Assembly: GCA_003246575.1 (NCBI GenBank)
Contig: QJZZ01000002.1
Coordinates: 61,911-125,910, forward strand
Source: Candidatus Saccharimonadota bacterium
GTDB taxonomy: Bacteria > Patescibacteriota > Saccharimonadia > Saccharimonadales > Saccharimonadaceae
Direction of reading: 5' to 3'
Length of the DNA stretch: 64,000 nucleotides
Positions 52,762-61,778 of the stretch are shown here, piece by piece. Within the stretch, counting starts at the first letter, position 1; every line of letters starts with the position of its first letter. The position numbers and the translations under genes were made by a program. The notes below the pieces were generated by a model that was given only the letters and a program-made list of their open reading frames with translations, was not told where the DNA came from and did not search any database.

Positions 52762-52825
52762 ATATCATATATTATACTACACATTGCGTACTTTGGCAAT
52801 CTAAAGCGCACAGGCGTATCCACCC

Positions 52826-52880
52826 TTGACAGTAGTGGCCTATCTGTGCTATATTAGCTCGGTAACTTATTACGTAATAA
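52826..52880 (+). promoter_or_regulatory. S10/spc operon promoter with a palindrome at the transcript start
   Basis: TTGACA (52826-52831), 18 bases, TATATT (52850-52855). The perfect palindrome TTATTACGTAATAA (52867-52880) lies about 5-18 bases into the transcript and could be an operator or an RNA hairpin. Confidence 0.7.
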
Positions 52881-52898
52881 CAACTTGATCTCTGGTGA

Positions 52899-52961
52899 AT
52901 GAGTAAGTCTCTACAGATACTGCTCGCCACCGGGGGTTTTAAATGGGAGAAAAGGCGATGA
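52899..52961 (+). other. Leader ORF coupled to rplC
   Basis: ATG 52899 opens a 20-codon frame (MSKSLQILLATGGFKWEKRR) whose TGA overlaps the rplC start as ATGA. It spans the rplC ribosome site (GGGAGAAAAGG). No strong ribosome site of its own. It could couple translation of the operon to a short upstream peptide. Confidence 0.4.
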
Positions 52962-53572
52962 AAGCACTTCTCGGCACCAAGATTGGTATGACCCAGATCA
53001 TCGGCGAAGATGGTGTGACAACTCCTGTCACGCTCATCCAAGCTGGCCCTTGCACCGTCACTCAGGTGAAGTCTGTCGAAACCGACGGCTACAACGCAGT
53101 GCAGGTGGCATATGGTCAGGGTAAGAACCTGAGCAAAGCCGTAGCTGGCCACGTCAAGGACAGCAAAGTGACTCCGAAGTTCATCCGTGAATTTCGCGTC
53201 AAAGAACTACCTGCCGATATCAAGGTAGGTGATTCTATCGATGTCACGAGTTTCACACTCGGTGACTCTGTCAGCGCAACTGGCACCAGCAAGGGTAAAG
53301 GTTTTGCTGGTACGGTCAAGCGACATAACTTTAATACAAGCAAGAAGACCCACGGTGGTAACGGTGATGTACGCCGTGTCGGATCAATCGGTTCGATGTA
53401 CCCACAGAAGGTCTTCAAGGGCAAGCGTATGCCGGGCCGCATGGGTCACGACCAAGTTACGGTCAAGAACCTTACGGTTGCATACGTATCACCAGAGGAC
53501 AACCTCATCGGTGTTAAGGGAGCAGTCCCTGGCCCACGTAAAGGTCTCATCGTACTAGGAGGTGAACTGTAA
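52958..53572 (+). CDS. rplC: Ribosomal protein L3
   Basis: 204 residues: MKALLGTKIGMTQI, KGFAGTVKRHNF, MGHDQVTVKNLTV, KGAVPGPRKG. First gene of the long ribosomal operon here, because rpsJ lies elsewhere. ATG 52958 is the usual L3 start; an in-frame ATG at 52943 would add five residues. TAA shares one base with the rplD ATG. Confidence 0.97.
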   Translation: MKALLGTKIGMTQIIGEDGVTTPVTLIQAGPCTVTQVKSVETDGYNAVQVAYGQGKNLSKAVAGHVKDSKVTPKFIREFRVKELPADIKVGDSIDVTSFTLGDSVSATGTSKGKGFAGTVKRHNFNTSKKTHGGNGDVRRVGSIGSMYPQKVFKGKRMPGRMGHDQVTVKNLTVAYVSPEDNLIGVKGAVPGPRKGLIVLGGEL

Positions 53573-54186
53573 TGGCTGAAACTACTACAACTCTTCCTAA
53601 GGATGTCTTCGCAGTTGAGGTTCCAAACCACGAACTGCTGAAGCTCGCTTACGATGCCTACCTTGCAAACGGTCGTGGCGCAAACGCTACTACACTTCGC
53701 CGCGGTGAAGTCAGTGGTGGTGGTAAAAAGCCATGGAAGCAGAAGGGAACTGGTCGTGCACGTTTCGGTAGCACCCGTAACCCTATCTGGCGCACCGGTG
53801 GTGTTGTATTCGGTCCTCTCGGTATCGAAAACTACACCAAGAAACTTTCAAAGACTTCAAAGCGTGTTGCTCTGAAGCAAGCCCTTACCGTTGCTAACTC
53901 TGCAAAGAAAGTCACTCTCATTGACGCCTTCGCTCCAGCAACTGGTAAAACCAAAGAAGCACTCAAGCTGCTCGCGGACAACAAAGTATCTACAACTGAC
54001 CGCGCGTTGGTTGTTGTCGACACCAAGGATGACCTCCTCAAGCGTGCTACCGGCAACCTCCAAAACGTCAAGGTTGTCCAGGCTACCTACTTGAACGTCT
54101 TCGACATCCTGAACGCTGATCGCATCCTGCTCAGCAAGGCTGCACTGCCAATCGTCAAAGACTGGCTGACAAAGGAGGAGGCGTAA
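53572..54186 (+). CDS. rplD: Ribosomal protein L4
   Basis: 204 residues with the tunnel-lining loop VSGGGKKPWKQKGTGRARFG and C-terminal AKDWLTKEE-like end. In Escherichia coli L4 represses the S10 operon; whether it does so here is not shown. Confidence 0.96.
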   Translation: MAETTTTLPKDVFAVEVPNHELLKLAYDAYLANGRGANATTLRRGEVSGGGKKPWKQKGTGRARFGSTRNPIWRTGGVVFGPLGIENYTKKLSKTSKRVALKQALTVANSAKKVTLIDAFAPATGKTKEALKLLADNKVSTTDRALVVVDTKDDLLKRATGNLQNVKVVQATYLNVFDILNADRILLSKAALPIVKDWLTKEEA

Positions 54187-54187
54187 T

Positions 54188-54508
54188 ATGAAACTCATCA
54201 ACGTCACTCCACGTGCAACCGAAAAAGCATACCGCCTCGTAACTGGCCAGAACACCTACGTGTTCGAAGCACCACTTGACGCAAACAAGCAGCAGATTGT
54301 TGACACAATCGAAACTCGTTACGAAGTCAAGGTTGCGAGCATCAAGACACTTGTCCAGAGTGGTAAGGCTGTCCGATTCGCTCGCGGCAAGCACCGTTAC
54401 CCAGGTACAACTACCCGCAAGGATAGCAAGAAAGCCTATGTTACTCTCGCCGAAGGCAACAGTATCAAGGTCTTCGATGAAGCAACTGAAACCGAGGAGA
54501 AGAAGTAA
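54188..54508 (+). CDS. rplW: Ribosomal protein L23
   Basis: 106 residues: TPRATEKAYRL, YVFEAPLDANKQQI, the L23 core with an exposed loop where trigger factor docks. One base after rplD; overlaps rplB by one base (TAATG). Confidence 0.94.
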   Translation: MKLINVTPRATEKAYRLVTGQNTYVFEAPLDANKQQIVDTIETRYEVKVASIKTLVQSGKAVRFARGKHRYPGTTTRKDSKKAYVTLAEGNSIKVFDEATETEEKK

Positions 54509-55347
54509 TGCCGATTAAAGCTTACAACCCAACTACTCCAGGCCGTCGTGGCATGACCTCTCAGGACATGAGCGACATCACTACCCGCAAGCCGCTCAAG
54601 AGTCTCGTCAAGAGCAAGAAGCAGCAAGCAGGTCGTAATAACCAGGGTCGTATCACGACTCGCCACCGTGGTGGTGGTGTTCGTCGCCACTATCGTCTGC
54701 TCAACCACCGTCTCGACAGTGGTATGACACTGACGATTGAGGAAATCGAATACGATCCAAACCGTAGTGCACGTATCGCACGTGTCAAAGACCAGCACGG
54801 TCTCTACCACTACATCCTCGCTGACACCAGCATGACTAAGGGCAAGGTTATCAAGACTGGTGCGGATGCACCTATCGAGAGCTCGAACCGTATGCCACTT
54901 GCTCAGATTCCAGTTGGTAGCCAGGTATATGCAGTTGAAATCAATCCAGGCAAGGGTGCTCAGATGATTCGTTCGGCTGGTACCAAAGCTCAGTTGATGG
55001 CAAAAGAAGGTGACTACGCAACACTCCGTATGCCAAGTGGTGAAGTTCGCCGCTTCCGCCTCGAGTGTGAAGCAAGCATTGGTGTTGTTGGTAACGTTCA
55101 ACACCAGAACATCAAGATCGGTTCAGCCGGACGTAACCGCCGTAAGGGTATTCGTCCATCTGTCCGTGGTGTCGTCATGAACGCCGCAGATCACCCACAC
55201 GGTGGTGGTGACGGTGGTCGTCACGGTTCTGGTAAACCACCACGTACGCCATGGGGTCAATTGACTCTCGGATACCGTACGCGTCGCCGTAAATCAACTA
55301 ACAAGATGATTGTCCGCAGTCGTCACGAAGCAAAGAGGAAGAGGTAG
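54508..55347 (+). CDS. rplB: Ribosomal protein L2
   Basis: 279 residues. NNQGRITTRHRGGGVRRHYR at the N-terminus and the peptidyl-transferase-near loop NAADHPHGGGDGGRHG with its conserved His. Standard length. Confidence 0.98.
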   Translation: MPIKAYNPTTPGRRGMTSQDMSDITTRKPLKSLVKSKKQQAGRNNQGRITTRHRGGGVRRHYRLLNHRLDSGMTLTIEEIEYDPNRSARIARVKDQHGLYHYILADTSMTKGKVIKTGADAPIESSNRMPLAQIPVGSQVYAVEINPGKGAQMIRSAGTKAQLMAKEGDYATLRMPSGEVRRFRLECEASIGVVGNVQHQNIKIGSAGRNRRKGIRPSVRGVVMNAADHPHGGGDGGRHGSGKPPRTPWGQLTLGYRTRRRKSTNKMIVRSRHEAKRKR

Positions 55348-55350
55348 GAT

Positions 55351-55617
55351 ATGAGTCGTTCACTCAAAAAAGGTCCTTTCGTCGACGCCAAACTTGCAAA
55401 GAAAGTTTCTGCGCTGACCAAGGACGACCGAACAGTCATCAAGACCTGGGCTCGTGCAAGTACTATCACCCCTGATATGGTTGGTCGTACGATCGCTGTC
55501 TACAACGGCCGCGTTCACGTTCCAGTGCTCGTTTCAGAAAACATGGTTGGTCACAAGCTCGGTGAGTTTAGCCCAACACGTAAGTTCCGTAAGCACGGCG
55601 GCAAGGAGAAGAAGTAA
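55351..55617 (+). CDS. rpsS: Ribosomal protein S19
   Basis: 88 residues: [43 protein letters not shown]. Confidence 0.97.
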   Translation: MSRSLKKGPFVDAKLAKKVSALTKDDRTVIKTWARASTITPDMVGRTIAVYNGRVHVPVLVSENMVGHKLGEFSPTRKFRKHGGKEKK

Positions 55618-55619
55618 TC

Positions 55620-56033
55620 ATGGCTGATTCATTCACCGTTCGCGCAAATATCAAAGGTATCGACCTTGCTCCTCGCAAAGTAGCAATCGTCGCTGACCTC
55701 GTACGTGGCCGTAGCGTCGCCGATGCACTTGTCATCCTCGACCACACCCCACGCCGTAGCGCCCGCCCAGTTGCCAAGGCAATTGCAAGCGCTCAATCAA
55801 ATGCAGTCAACAACCACGGTCTTGATGCCAAAAGCTTGGTTATCAGCACCCTGAGTGTAAGCGCAGGCCCACGCCTCAAGCGTTTCAAGCCACACATGCG
55901 CGGTATGGCATTGCCATTCCAGAAGAAGACAAGTCACATTTTGGTCGAAGTGACTGGCGTCGAAAAGCCAAAGAAGAAACCGGCTGCAGCCAAGGCTGAA
56001 AAGCCAGCAGCCAAAGAAGAGAAGGAGGCATAA
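55620..56033 (+). CDS. rplV: Ribosomal protein L22
   Basis: 137 residues. Core IKGIDLAPRKVAIVADLVRG and FKPHMRGMALPFQKKTSHI with the tunnel hairpin. The C-terminus carries an extra Lys/Ala/Glu-rich tail of about 25 residues (KPKKKPAAAKAEKPAAKEE). Confidence 0.96.
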   Translation: MADSFTVRANIKGIDLAPRKVAIVADLVRGRSVADALVILDHTPRRSARPVAKAIASAQSNAVNNHGLDAKSLVISTLSVSAGPRLKRFKPHMRGMALPFQKKTSHILVEVTGVEKPKKKPAAAKAEKPAAKEEKEA

Positions 56034-56034
56034 G

Positions 56035-56679
56035 ATGGGTCAAAAAGTGAACCCAACCAGCTTCCGCCTCCAAGTCCACAAGAACTGGGACTCTCGCTGG
56101 TTCGCAGCAGGCAAACGTGAGTTTGCTGGATGGTTAGCGGAAGATGAAAAGATCCGTGACCTGATCGAAAAGCGCTTCTCATCGCGCCCAACGATTAGCC
56201 GTACCGAGATCGAACGCAGCGCCAACCTCACAACCGTAACCATTCACACAGCTAAGGCTGGTGTCGTTATCGGTCGTGGTGGTGCAGGCGTCAACGAACT
56301 GAAAGGTCAGATCGAAAAGATCGTTACCGGCCCAGTTCGTATCAACATCGAAGAAGTGAAGCGCCCTGAACTCGCTGCCAAGTTGGTAGCCGAGAACATC
56401 GCCCACCAGCTCGAGCGTCGTATCAACTTCCGTCGCGCCGTCAAGATGGCCGCACAGAACGCGATGAACGCTGGCGCTAAAGGTATCCGTATCGAGGTTG
56501 CCGGTCGTCTCAACAACGCTGAGATGGCTCGCCGCGAAAAGGTTATCGAGGGCTCAGTTCCACTTCATACCCTTCGTGCAGACATCGACTTCCATGTCGC
56601 ACGTGCACAAGGTCCAAACGGCAGCGGTATCATCGGTGTCAAGGTATGGATCTACAAGGGTGAAAGGAGCGACCGCTAA
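56035..56679 (+). CDS. rpsC: Ribosomal protein S3
   Basis: 214 residues: [15 protein letters not shown] motif [19 protein letters not shown], and the C-terminal [15 protein letters not shown] domain. TAA shares one base with the rplP ATG. Confidence 0.97.
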   Translation: MGQKVNPTSFRLQVHKNWDSRWFAAGKREFAGWLAEDEKIRDLIEKRFSSRPTISRTEIERSANLTTVTIHTAKAGVVIGRGGAGVNELKGQIEKIVTGPVRINIEEVKRPELAAKLVAENIAHQLERRINFRRAVKMAAQNAMNAGAKGIRIEVAGRLNNAEMARREKVIEGSVPLHTLRADIDFHVARAQGPNGSGIIGVKVWIYKGERSDR

Positions 56680-57092
56680 TGTTGCTACCAAAACGCACTA
56701 AGTTCCGTAAGGTTCGTATCGGCAAGAACGACGGCATCGCGACTCGCGGTCACTACGTCGCTTTCGGTGATTACGGCCTTCAGAGCCTCGACAACGAGCG
56801 CATCACCAGTCGTCAGATTGAAGCCGCTCGTCAGGCTATGACCCGCTACGTAAAGCGTGGTGGTAAAATCTGGATCCGCATCTTCCCACACACACCTGTT
56901 ACCCGCAAACCGCTGGGTCTCAAGATGGGTGGTGGTAAGGGCCAGCCAGAGTTCTTCGTCGCTAAGATCAAGAACGGTACCGTTATGTTCGAAATGAAGG
57001 GTGTTCCAGAGGAAGTCGCCCGTGAGGCTATGCGCCTTGCGAGCCACAAGCTTCCAGTGCGCACACGCTTCGTGAAACGAGGAGAAGTCTAA
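56679..57092 (+). CDS. rplP: Ribosomal protein L16
   Basis: 137 residues: [61 protein letters not shown] end. Standard length. Confidence 0.97.
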   Translation: MLLPKRTKFRKVRIGKNDGIATRGHYVAFGDYGLQSLDNERITSRQIEAARQAMTRYVKRGGKIWIRIFPHTPVTRKPLGLKMGGGKGQPEFFVAKIKNGTVMFEMKGVPEEVAREAMRLASHKLPVRTRFVKRGEV

Positions 57093-57313
57093 TGGCTACA
57101 GCAAAGAAACCAGCACCAAAGCAAGCTGAAACCGTCAAGACAGCTGCCGACCTTCAGAAGGAACTTGCCGAAAAGCAAAACGACCTTCTCCAGGCTCAGC
57201 AGTCACACAAGGCAGGCGAACTCGCGAACCCTCGCGTCCTCCGCAGCCTTCGCCGCGACATCGCTCGTATCCTGACAGCACTCAGCGCAACTAACACTAA
57301 GGAGACTAAGTAA
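57092..57313 (+). CDS. rpmC: Ribosomal protein L29
   Basis: 73 residues. Helical hairpin with [16 protein letters not shown] and [18 protein letters not shown] short Lys/Pro/Ala start is extra. Confidence 0.93.
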   Translation: MATAKKPAPKQAETVKTAADLQKELAEKQNDLLQAQQSHKAGELANPRVLRSLRRDIARILTALSATNTKETK

Positions 57314-57597
57314 TGGCACACAAGACACTTACTGGCATCGTCACTAGTGATTCGCGTGACAAATCCATTACCGTCACAGTCACCACTCGTGAGACGCACC
57401 CACTCTACGGCAAGCAGTACACTGCCAGCCGTAAGTACCAGGCCCACGACGAAGCAAACACTGCAAACGTCGGTGACAAGGTAACTATCGAAGAAACTCG
57501 TCCAATCTCGAAGACAAAGTCATTTGCCCTCAAGTCTGTTGATCAGCGCGCTAAGGGCTCGATCGAACTCAAGGACGACAGCGAGGAGGCTAAGTAA
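57313..57597 (+). CDS. rpsQ: Ribosomal protein S17
   Basis: 94 residues: [50 protein letters not shown]. An acidic tail follows the OB-fold. Confidence 0.95.
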   Translation: MAHKTLTGIVTSDSRDKSITVTVTTRETHPLYGKQYTASRKYQAHDEANTANVGDKVTIEETRPISKTKSFALKSVDQRAKGSIELKDDSEEAK

Positions 57598-57598
57598 T

Positions 57599-57967
57599 AT
57601 GATTCAACAAGAATCTCGCCTCAAAGTAACTGACAACAGCGGTGCTCGTGAAGCCCTCTGTATCCGTGTCCTCGGTGGCACGAAGCGTCGTTACGCTCGC
57701 GTTGGCGACATCATTGTTGTCAGCATCAAGGAAGCTCAACCTGGCGGCAACGTTAAGAAGAAGACTGTCCAAAAAGCTGTTGTTGTTCGCACCCGCGACC
57801 AAATCCAGCGCAAAGATGGTTCAACTATCGCCTTTGACGACAACGCCTGCGTTATCATCAACGACGACAAGAACCCTAAAGCAACTCGTGTCTTCGGCCC
57901 AGTTCCTCGTGAACTCCGTGACATGGGATATGCAAAGATCATCAGCCTAGCTCCGGAGGTACTCTAA
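57599..57967 (+). CDS. rplN: Ribosomal protein L14
   Basis: 122 residues: [59 protein letters not shown] 57599 follows the rpsQ stop by one base; the longer in-frame reading from 57524 is rejected. Confidence 0.97.
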   Translation: MIQQESRLKVTDNSGAREALCIRVLGGTKRRYARVGDIIVVSIKEAQPGGNVKKKTVQKAVVVRTRDQIQRKDGSTIAFDDNACVIINDDKNPKATRVFGPVPRELRDMGYAKIISLAPEVL

Positions 57968-57968
57968 T

Positions 57969-58286
57969 ATGGCCCGTATTCGCGCAAACGATACCGTCAA
58001 GATTATCGCCGGCAAAGACAAGGGCACGACCGGCAAAGTCCTCCGCGTGTTGACAGCAAAATCTGCTGCTCTCATCGAAGGTGTCGGCACCTCTACCCGC
58101 AAACTCAAGCCAAGCCAGCTTCACCCAACCGGTGGCACCAAGGACATTCATGTCCCAACTCCACTGTCGAAGCTTGCATTGGTCACTGACGACAAAGCAG
58201 GCAAAACCAGCCGCGTCGGCTACAAAGTAACCGCTGAAGGCAAAGTTCGTGTTGCCCGCCAGCAAAAAGATAAGGAGATCAAGTAA
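57969..58286 (+). CDS. rplX: Ribosomal protein L24
   Basis: 105 residues with the KOW motif DTVKIIAGKDKGTTGKVLRV. Shares a base with rplE (TAATG). Confidence 0.95.
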   Translation: MARIRANDTVKIIAGKDKGTTGKVLRVLTAKSAALIEGVGTSTRKLKPSQLHPTGGTKDIHVPTPLSKLALVTDDKAGKTSRVGYKVTAEGKVRVARQQKDKEIK

Positions 58287-58873
58287 TGGCTAAAGCAGCT
58301 GCTGCAACCACTACCTCGACCGCTCCTCGCTTGAAAGCCCTCTACGAGTCACAGTACCGTGGGGAACTACAGGCCGAATTGGGTCTCGATAACGTCCATC
58401 AGGTTCCACGCCTCGAGAAGATCGTTGTCAGCGTAGGAATGGGTAAGTTCAAAGAAGACAAACGCCTTCAGGATGCTGTCATCAACACACTTACCAAGGT
58501 CACTGGTCAGGCGCCAACAAAGCGTCTCGCTAAAAAATCAATCGCTGGCTTCAAGATTCGTGCCGGCATGGGCGCGCCTATCGGTGCTCTCGTCACCCTT
58601 CGTGGTGCTCGTATGTACGAGTTCCTCGACCGTTTCGCCAACGTCGCATTGCCACGTGTTCGTGACTTCCACGGTGTTGGTACCAAGTTTGACCGCTCTG
58701 GTAACTACAACTACGGCATCACCGACCAGTCGATTTTCCCAGAACTTACGTTCGAAGAAACTCAGCTCGTTCACGGTATGCAAATCACCTTCACGATCAA
58801 AAACGGTAGCAAGACTGCATCGCGCGCAATGCTCGAGAAGTTTGGCCTTCCATTTGAAAAGGAGTCTAACTAA
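58286..58873 (+). CDS. rplE: Ribosomal protein L5
   Basis: 195 residues: [66 protein letters not shown]. Short extra Ala/Thr-rich start. Confidence 0.97.
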   Translation: MAKAAAATTTSTAPRLKALYESQYRGELQAELGLDNVHQVPRLEKIVVSVGMGKFKEDKRLQDAVINTLTKVTGQAPTKRLAKKSIAGFKIRAGMGAPIGALVTLRGARMYEFLDRFANVALPRVRDFHGVGTKFDRSGNYNYGITDQSIFPELTFEETQLVHGMQITFTIKNGSKTASRAMLEKFGLPFEKESN

Positions 58874-59142
58874 TGGCTAAGAAATCAATGGTCGCACGCG
58901 ACGAAAAGCGCAAGAAGATGATTGAAAAGTATGCTGAAAAGCGTGCTGAACTCAAAGAACTTGGTGACCTCGAAGGTTTGCAGGCATTGCCACGCAACTC
59001 GAGCCCAACTCGATGGAAGAACCGTGACCAGCTCAGTGGCCGCCCACGTGGCTACATGCGCAAGTTCGGTCTCACCCGATATAACTTCCGCCGTCTCGCC
59101 TCAGAAGGCAAGATCCCTGGAATTAGTAAGAGTAGCTGGTAG
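58873..59142 (+). CDS. rpsN: Ribosomal protein S14, zinc-free type
   Basis: 89 residues: [70 protein letters not shown]. This is the long C-minus form; the CxxC pairs of the zinc form are absent, in line with zinc-free RpoC. Confidence 0.96.
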   Translation: MAKKSMVARDEKRKKMIEKYAEKRAELKELGDLEGLQALPRNSSPTRWKNRDQLSGRPRGYMRKFGLTRYNFRRLASEGKIPGISKSSW

Positions 59143-59160
59143 GAAAGGAGGAAAATTACT

Positions 59161-59562
59161 ATGAGTCTACAATCAACCGACCCAATCGCTGACCTCCTGA
59201 CACGTATCCGCAACGCCGCAATGGTAGGCAAGACGGAAGTCCGCGTTCCAACAAGCAAAATCAAGGCAGTCGTCGCCGACCAATTGGTCAAGAACGGCTA
59301 CCTCGTCAGCGCAACTGTCGAAGACGGCAAGCCACGAGGCACTCTCGTTGTCACTATCAACCGTGACGGCGAAACTCCTACGTTCACTGAACTCTCACGC
59401 GTCAGCAAGCCTGGCCGTCGAGTCTACGCAAACGTCAGTGAAATTCCTAAGGTCAAGCAAGGCCGTGGAATCGTTCTGATCAGCACCTCAAAGGGTGTTA
59501 TGACCGGTACAGAAGCAATCAAGAACAAGCTTGGCGGCGAATTACTCGTCAAGGTGTACTAG
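59161..59562 (+). CDS. rpsH: Ribosomal protein S8
   Basis: 133 residues: DPIADLLTRIRNAAMVGK, RVYANVSEIPKVKQGRGI, and ISTSKGVMTGTEAIKNKLGGELL. GGAAAGGAGG precedes the ATG. Confidence 0.96.
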   Translation: MSLQSTDPIADLLTRIRNAAMVGKTEVRVPTSKIKAVVADQLVKNGYLVSATVEDGKPRGTLVVTINRDGETPTFTELSRVSKPGRRVYANVSEIPKVKQGRGIVLISTSKGVMTGTEAIKNKLGGELLVKVY

Positions 59563-59565
59563 TTC

Positions 59566-59688
59566 ATGGGCGCGTTCATTGCCATTCTCTACTACGCAGC
59601 TCTGGCGCTCGTATGCGTCACCGTCATCGCTACGGGAGTGAAGCTCGGGATGGACTGGCATGAAAATGCAAAGAATAAGAAAGGATAA
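59566..59688 (+). CDS. 40-residue single-helix membrane microprotein in the spc operon
   Basis: ATG 59566 opens three bases after the rpsH stop (59560-59562) and closes at TAA 59686-59688, four bases before the rplF ATG. The protein starts MGAFIAILYYAALALVCVTV, has one membrane helix (about 3-26) and ends in the charged tail GMDWHENAKNKKG. AAGG lies 11-12 bases before the ATG. The last codons contain the ribosome site of rplF (AAGGA), so the ORF is fitted into the operon without waste. rpsH and rplF are normally adjacent. Not recognised; possible roles are tethering ribosomes to the membrane or assisting SecY, both guesses. Confidence 0.6.
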   Translation: MGAFIAILYYAALALVCVTVIATGVKLGMDWHENAKNKKG

Positions 59689-59691
59689 ATC

Positions 59692-60234
59692 ATGAGTCTG
59701 AGTCGAATCGGAAAACTACCAATCGAGATTCCGTCAGGTGTGACAATTACGGTTGACTCTGGTGATGTGACTGTCGAAGGCCCTAAGGGCAAGCTCGTAC
59801 AGTTCATTACACCAGCAGTCGACGTCAAAGTCGAAGACGGTACTCTCACCGTTCATCCTAAGGATGAATCACAGCAAGCACGCGCACAGCACGGTCTGAT
59901 GCGTGCGCTGATCAACAACATGGTTATCGGTGTCACCAAGGGCTACGAGAAGCGTCTCGAAGTCAACGGTGTCGGTTTCCGTGTTGCCGCCACCAACAAC
60001 GAGCTCGAAATGAGCCTCGGCTTCAGCCACCCTGTCAAGTACAAGGCACCTGAAGGCATCACGATCACCAACGAAAAGATGGTCATCGTCGTGAGCGGTA
60101 TCAACAAGCAGCAAGTTGGCCAGGTCGCTGCCGAAATCCGTGCTATCAAGAAACCTGAACCATACAAGGGCAAGGGTATCAAGTACGTAGATGAGACAAT
60201 TTTGCGTAAGGCAGGAAAGGCAGGAAAGAAATAA
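59692..60234 (+). CDS. rplF: Ribosomal protein L6
   Basis: 180 residues: MSLSRIGKLPIEIPSGV, EVNGVGFRVAA, IRAIKKPEPYKGKGIKYVDE. Standard length. Overlaps rplR by one base. Confidence 0.97.
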   Translation: MSLSRIGKLPIEIPSGVTITVDSGDVTVEGPKGKLVQFITPAVDVKVEDGTLTVHPKDESQQARAQHGLMRALINNMVIGVTKGYEKRLEVNGVGFRVAATNNELEMSLGFSHPVKYKAPEGITITNEKMVIVVSGINKQQVGQVAAEIRAIKKPEPYKGKGIKYVDETILRKAGKAGKK

Positions 60235-60587
60235 TGGCTAACCTCGCACAGAAACTACTCAACCGTCAGCTCCGCAAGAACCGTGTTCGCGCACGTGTTA
60301 GCGGCACCGCTGATCGTCCACGCCTGACCGTCACTATCAGCAACCTGCACGTTAGTGCTCAGCTGATCGACGACGTCGCTGGTGTTACCATCGCTGCTGC
60401 AACAACTGTTGGCAAAAAAGCCACTGGCTCTATGAGCGAGAAGTGTGCTGCTATCGGTACTGAGATTGCAAAAGCCGCAAAGAAGAAGAAAATCACTAAG
60501 GTAGTCTTCGACCGCAATGGTCGCCAGTACGCTGGCCGCCTGAGCGCGCTCGCAGATGCTGCCCGTAACGAAGGAATGGAGTTCTAG
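60234..60587 (+). CDS. rplR: Ribosomal protein L18
   Basis: 117 residues: VRARVSGTADRPRLTVTISN, VVFDRNGRQYAGRLSALADAARNEGMEF. Confidence 0.96.
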   Translation: MANLAQKLLNRQLRKNRVRARVSGTADRPRLTVTISNLHVSAQLIDDVAGVTIAAATTVGKKATGSMSEKCAAIGTEIAKAAKKKKITKVVFDRNGRQYAGRLSALADAARNEGMEF

Positions 60588-60588
60588 T

Positions 60589-61182
60589 ATGGCTGAAGCA
60601 CAGAAGCCTCAAGCTGCTACTACACCTGCCGGCCGTGGCCAACAGCGCCCAGCCCGCGGTGGTCGTCGTGATGAGCGACGCGATGCGCGCGATGAAGCGC
60701 CAAAAGAGTTCGAAGAAGCAGTCATCAACATTGACCGTGTCGCACGTGTCGTAAAGGGCGGTCGCCGTTTCCGATTCAAGGCACTCGTCGTTGTTGGTAA
60801 CCGCAAAGACAAGGTTGGTGTCGGTGTTGCAAAGGGCGCAGACGTCCAAACTGCAATCGCTAAAGCAACTGATGTTGCCAAGAAGCACCTGGTCACTATT
60901 CCACTCGAACGTGACACCATTCCACACGAAGCAGAAATCAAGTTGAGCGGCGCACGCGTCCTCATCAAGCCTGCTGCGCCTGGTACTGGTATCATCGCAG
61001 GTGGTGTTGTTCGCGCCGTTATCGGTGTGACTGGTATCCGCAACCTGCTCTCGAAGAGCCTCGGTAGCACCAACAAGGTTAACATCGCGTATGCAACCGT
61101 TGAAGCACTTCGCGCTCAAGTCCCTCGCAGTGAGTGGGTTGGCGTCAAGAACGCTCCAAAGGCAAAGAAGGAGAGTAAGTAA
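60589..61182 (+). CDS. rpsE: Ribosomal protein S5
   Basis: 197 residues. A disordered Arg/Gln/Ala-rich extension (about 1-40) precedes FEEAVINIDRVARVVKGGRR; KDKVGVGVAKGADVQTAI and PAAPGTGIIAGGVVRAVIG are typical. ATG 60589 follows the rplR stop by one base. It is followed directly by rplO: no rpmD lies between them. Confidence 0.97.
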   Translation: MAEAQKPQAATTPAGRGQQRPARGGRRDERRDARDEAPKEFEEAVINIDRVARVVKGGRRFRFKALVVVGNRKDKVGVGVAKGADVQTAIAKATDVAKKHLVTIPLERDTIPHEAEIKLSGARVLIKPAAPGTGIIAGGVVRAVIGVTGIRNLLSKSLGSTNKVNIAYATVEALRAQVPRSEWVGVKNAPKAKKESK

Positions 61183-61658
61183 TGAAATACAACGAACTCC
61201 AAGCAAGCGCAAACCGTGACCGCAAGCGCGTCGGTCGTGGTATCTCAGCTGGCGGTGGTAAAACTGCTGGTCGTGGTACAAAGGGTCAGAACTCACGTAC
61301 TGGTAAGAAGCTTCACGCGACATTCCAGGGTGGCCAGAACCCAATTGTTGCCGCAGCTCCAAAGCTCAAAGGCTTCAAGAGTCACCGTACACCTGCACAG
61401 GTTGTCTACGCTGATCACCTCAACGAGCTCAAGGGTACTGTCGATAACACCGCTCTCTTCGAGGCTGGGTTGATCGCAACACCTTTCCATGCAGTTAAGG
61501 TCATCGCTCGCGGTGAAGTTGCTGCAAAGATCGCTCTGAAAACTCAGGGTGCATCAAAATCTGTTGTAGAAGCCCTTCAAAAGGCTGGCGGTAGCTTCGA
61601 ACGTGTCGCTACACCACTTCAGAAATCTGCCAAAAAAGCAGAGGCAGACGAAAAGTAA
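61182..61658 (+). CDS. rplO: Ribosomal protein L15
   Basis: 158 residues: MKYNELQASANRDRKRVGRG, GTKGQNSRTGKK, FQGGQNPIVAAAPKLKGF. Last gene of the ribosomal operon before the terminator. Confidence 0.96.
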   Translation: MKYNELQASANRDRKRVGRGISAGGGKTAGRGTKGQNSRTGKKLHATFQGGQNPIVAAAPKLKGFKSHRTPAQVVYADHLNELKGTVDNTALFEAGLIATPFHAVKVIARGEVAAKIALKTQGASKSVVEALQKAGGSFERVATPLQKSAKKAEADEK

Positions 61659-61682
61659 TCAACTTTCGCGCAAAAACCAATC

Positions 61683-61710
61683 GCACCGGTCATAACAGAC
61701 CGGTGCTTTT
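61683..61710 (+). terminator. Terminator between rplO and secY
   Basis: GCACCGGT (61683-61690) pairs with ACCGGTGC (61699-61706), followed by TTTT. secY has its own TACACT (61726-61731) after it. Confidence 0.85.
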
Positions 61711-61778
61711 GTTGGTGTTTCATGCTACACTAGACTAGATAAGAAAATAGTTGGATATAGGGACAGAAATTTACCGCC

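Noticed and set aside
52246..52829. Several overlapping frames on both strands around 52246-52829
   Set aside because: Only the minus-strand frame 52376-52723 has a promoter, ribosome site, CxxC motifs and terminator; the others are GC-driven shadows.
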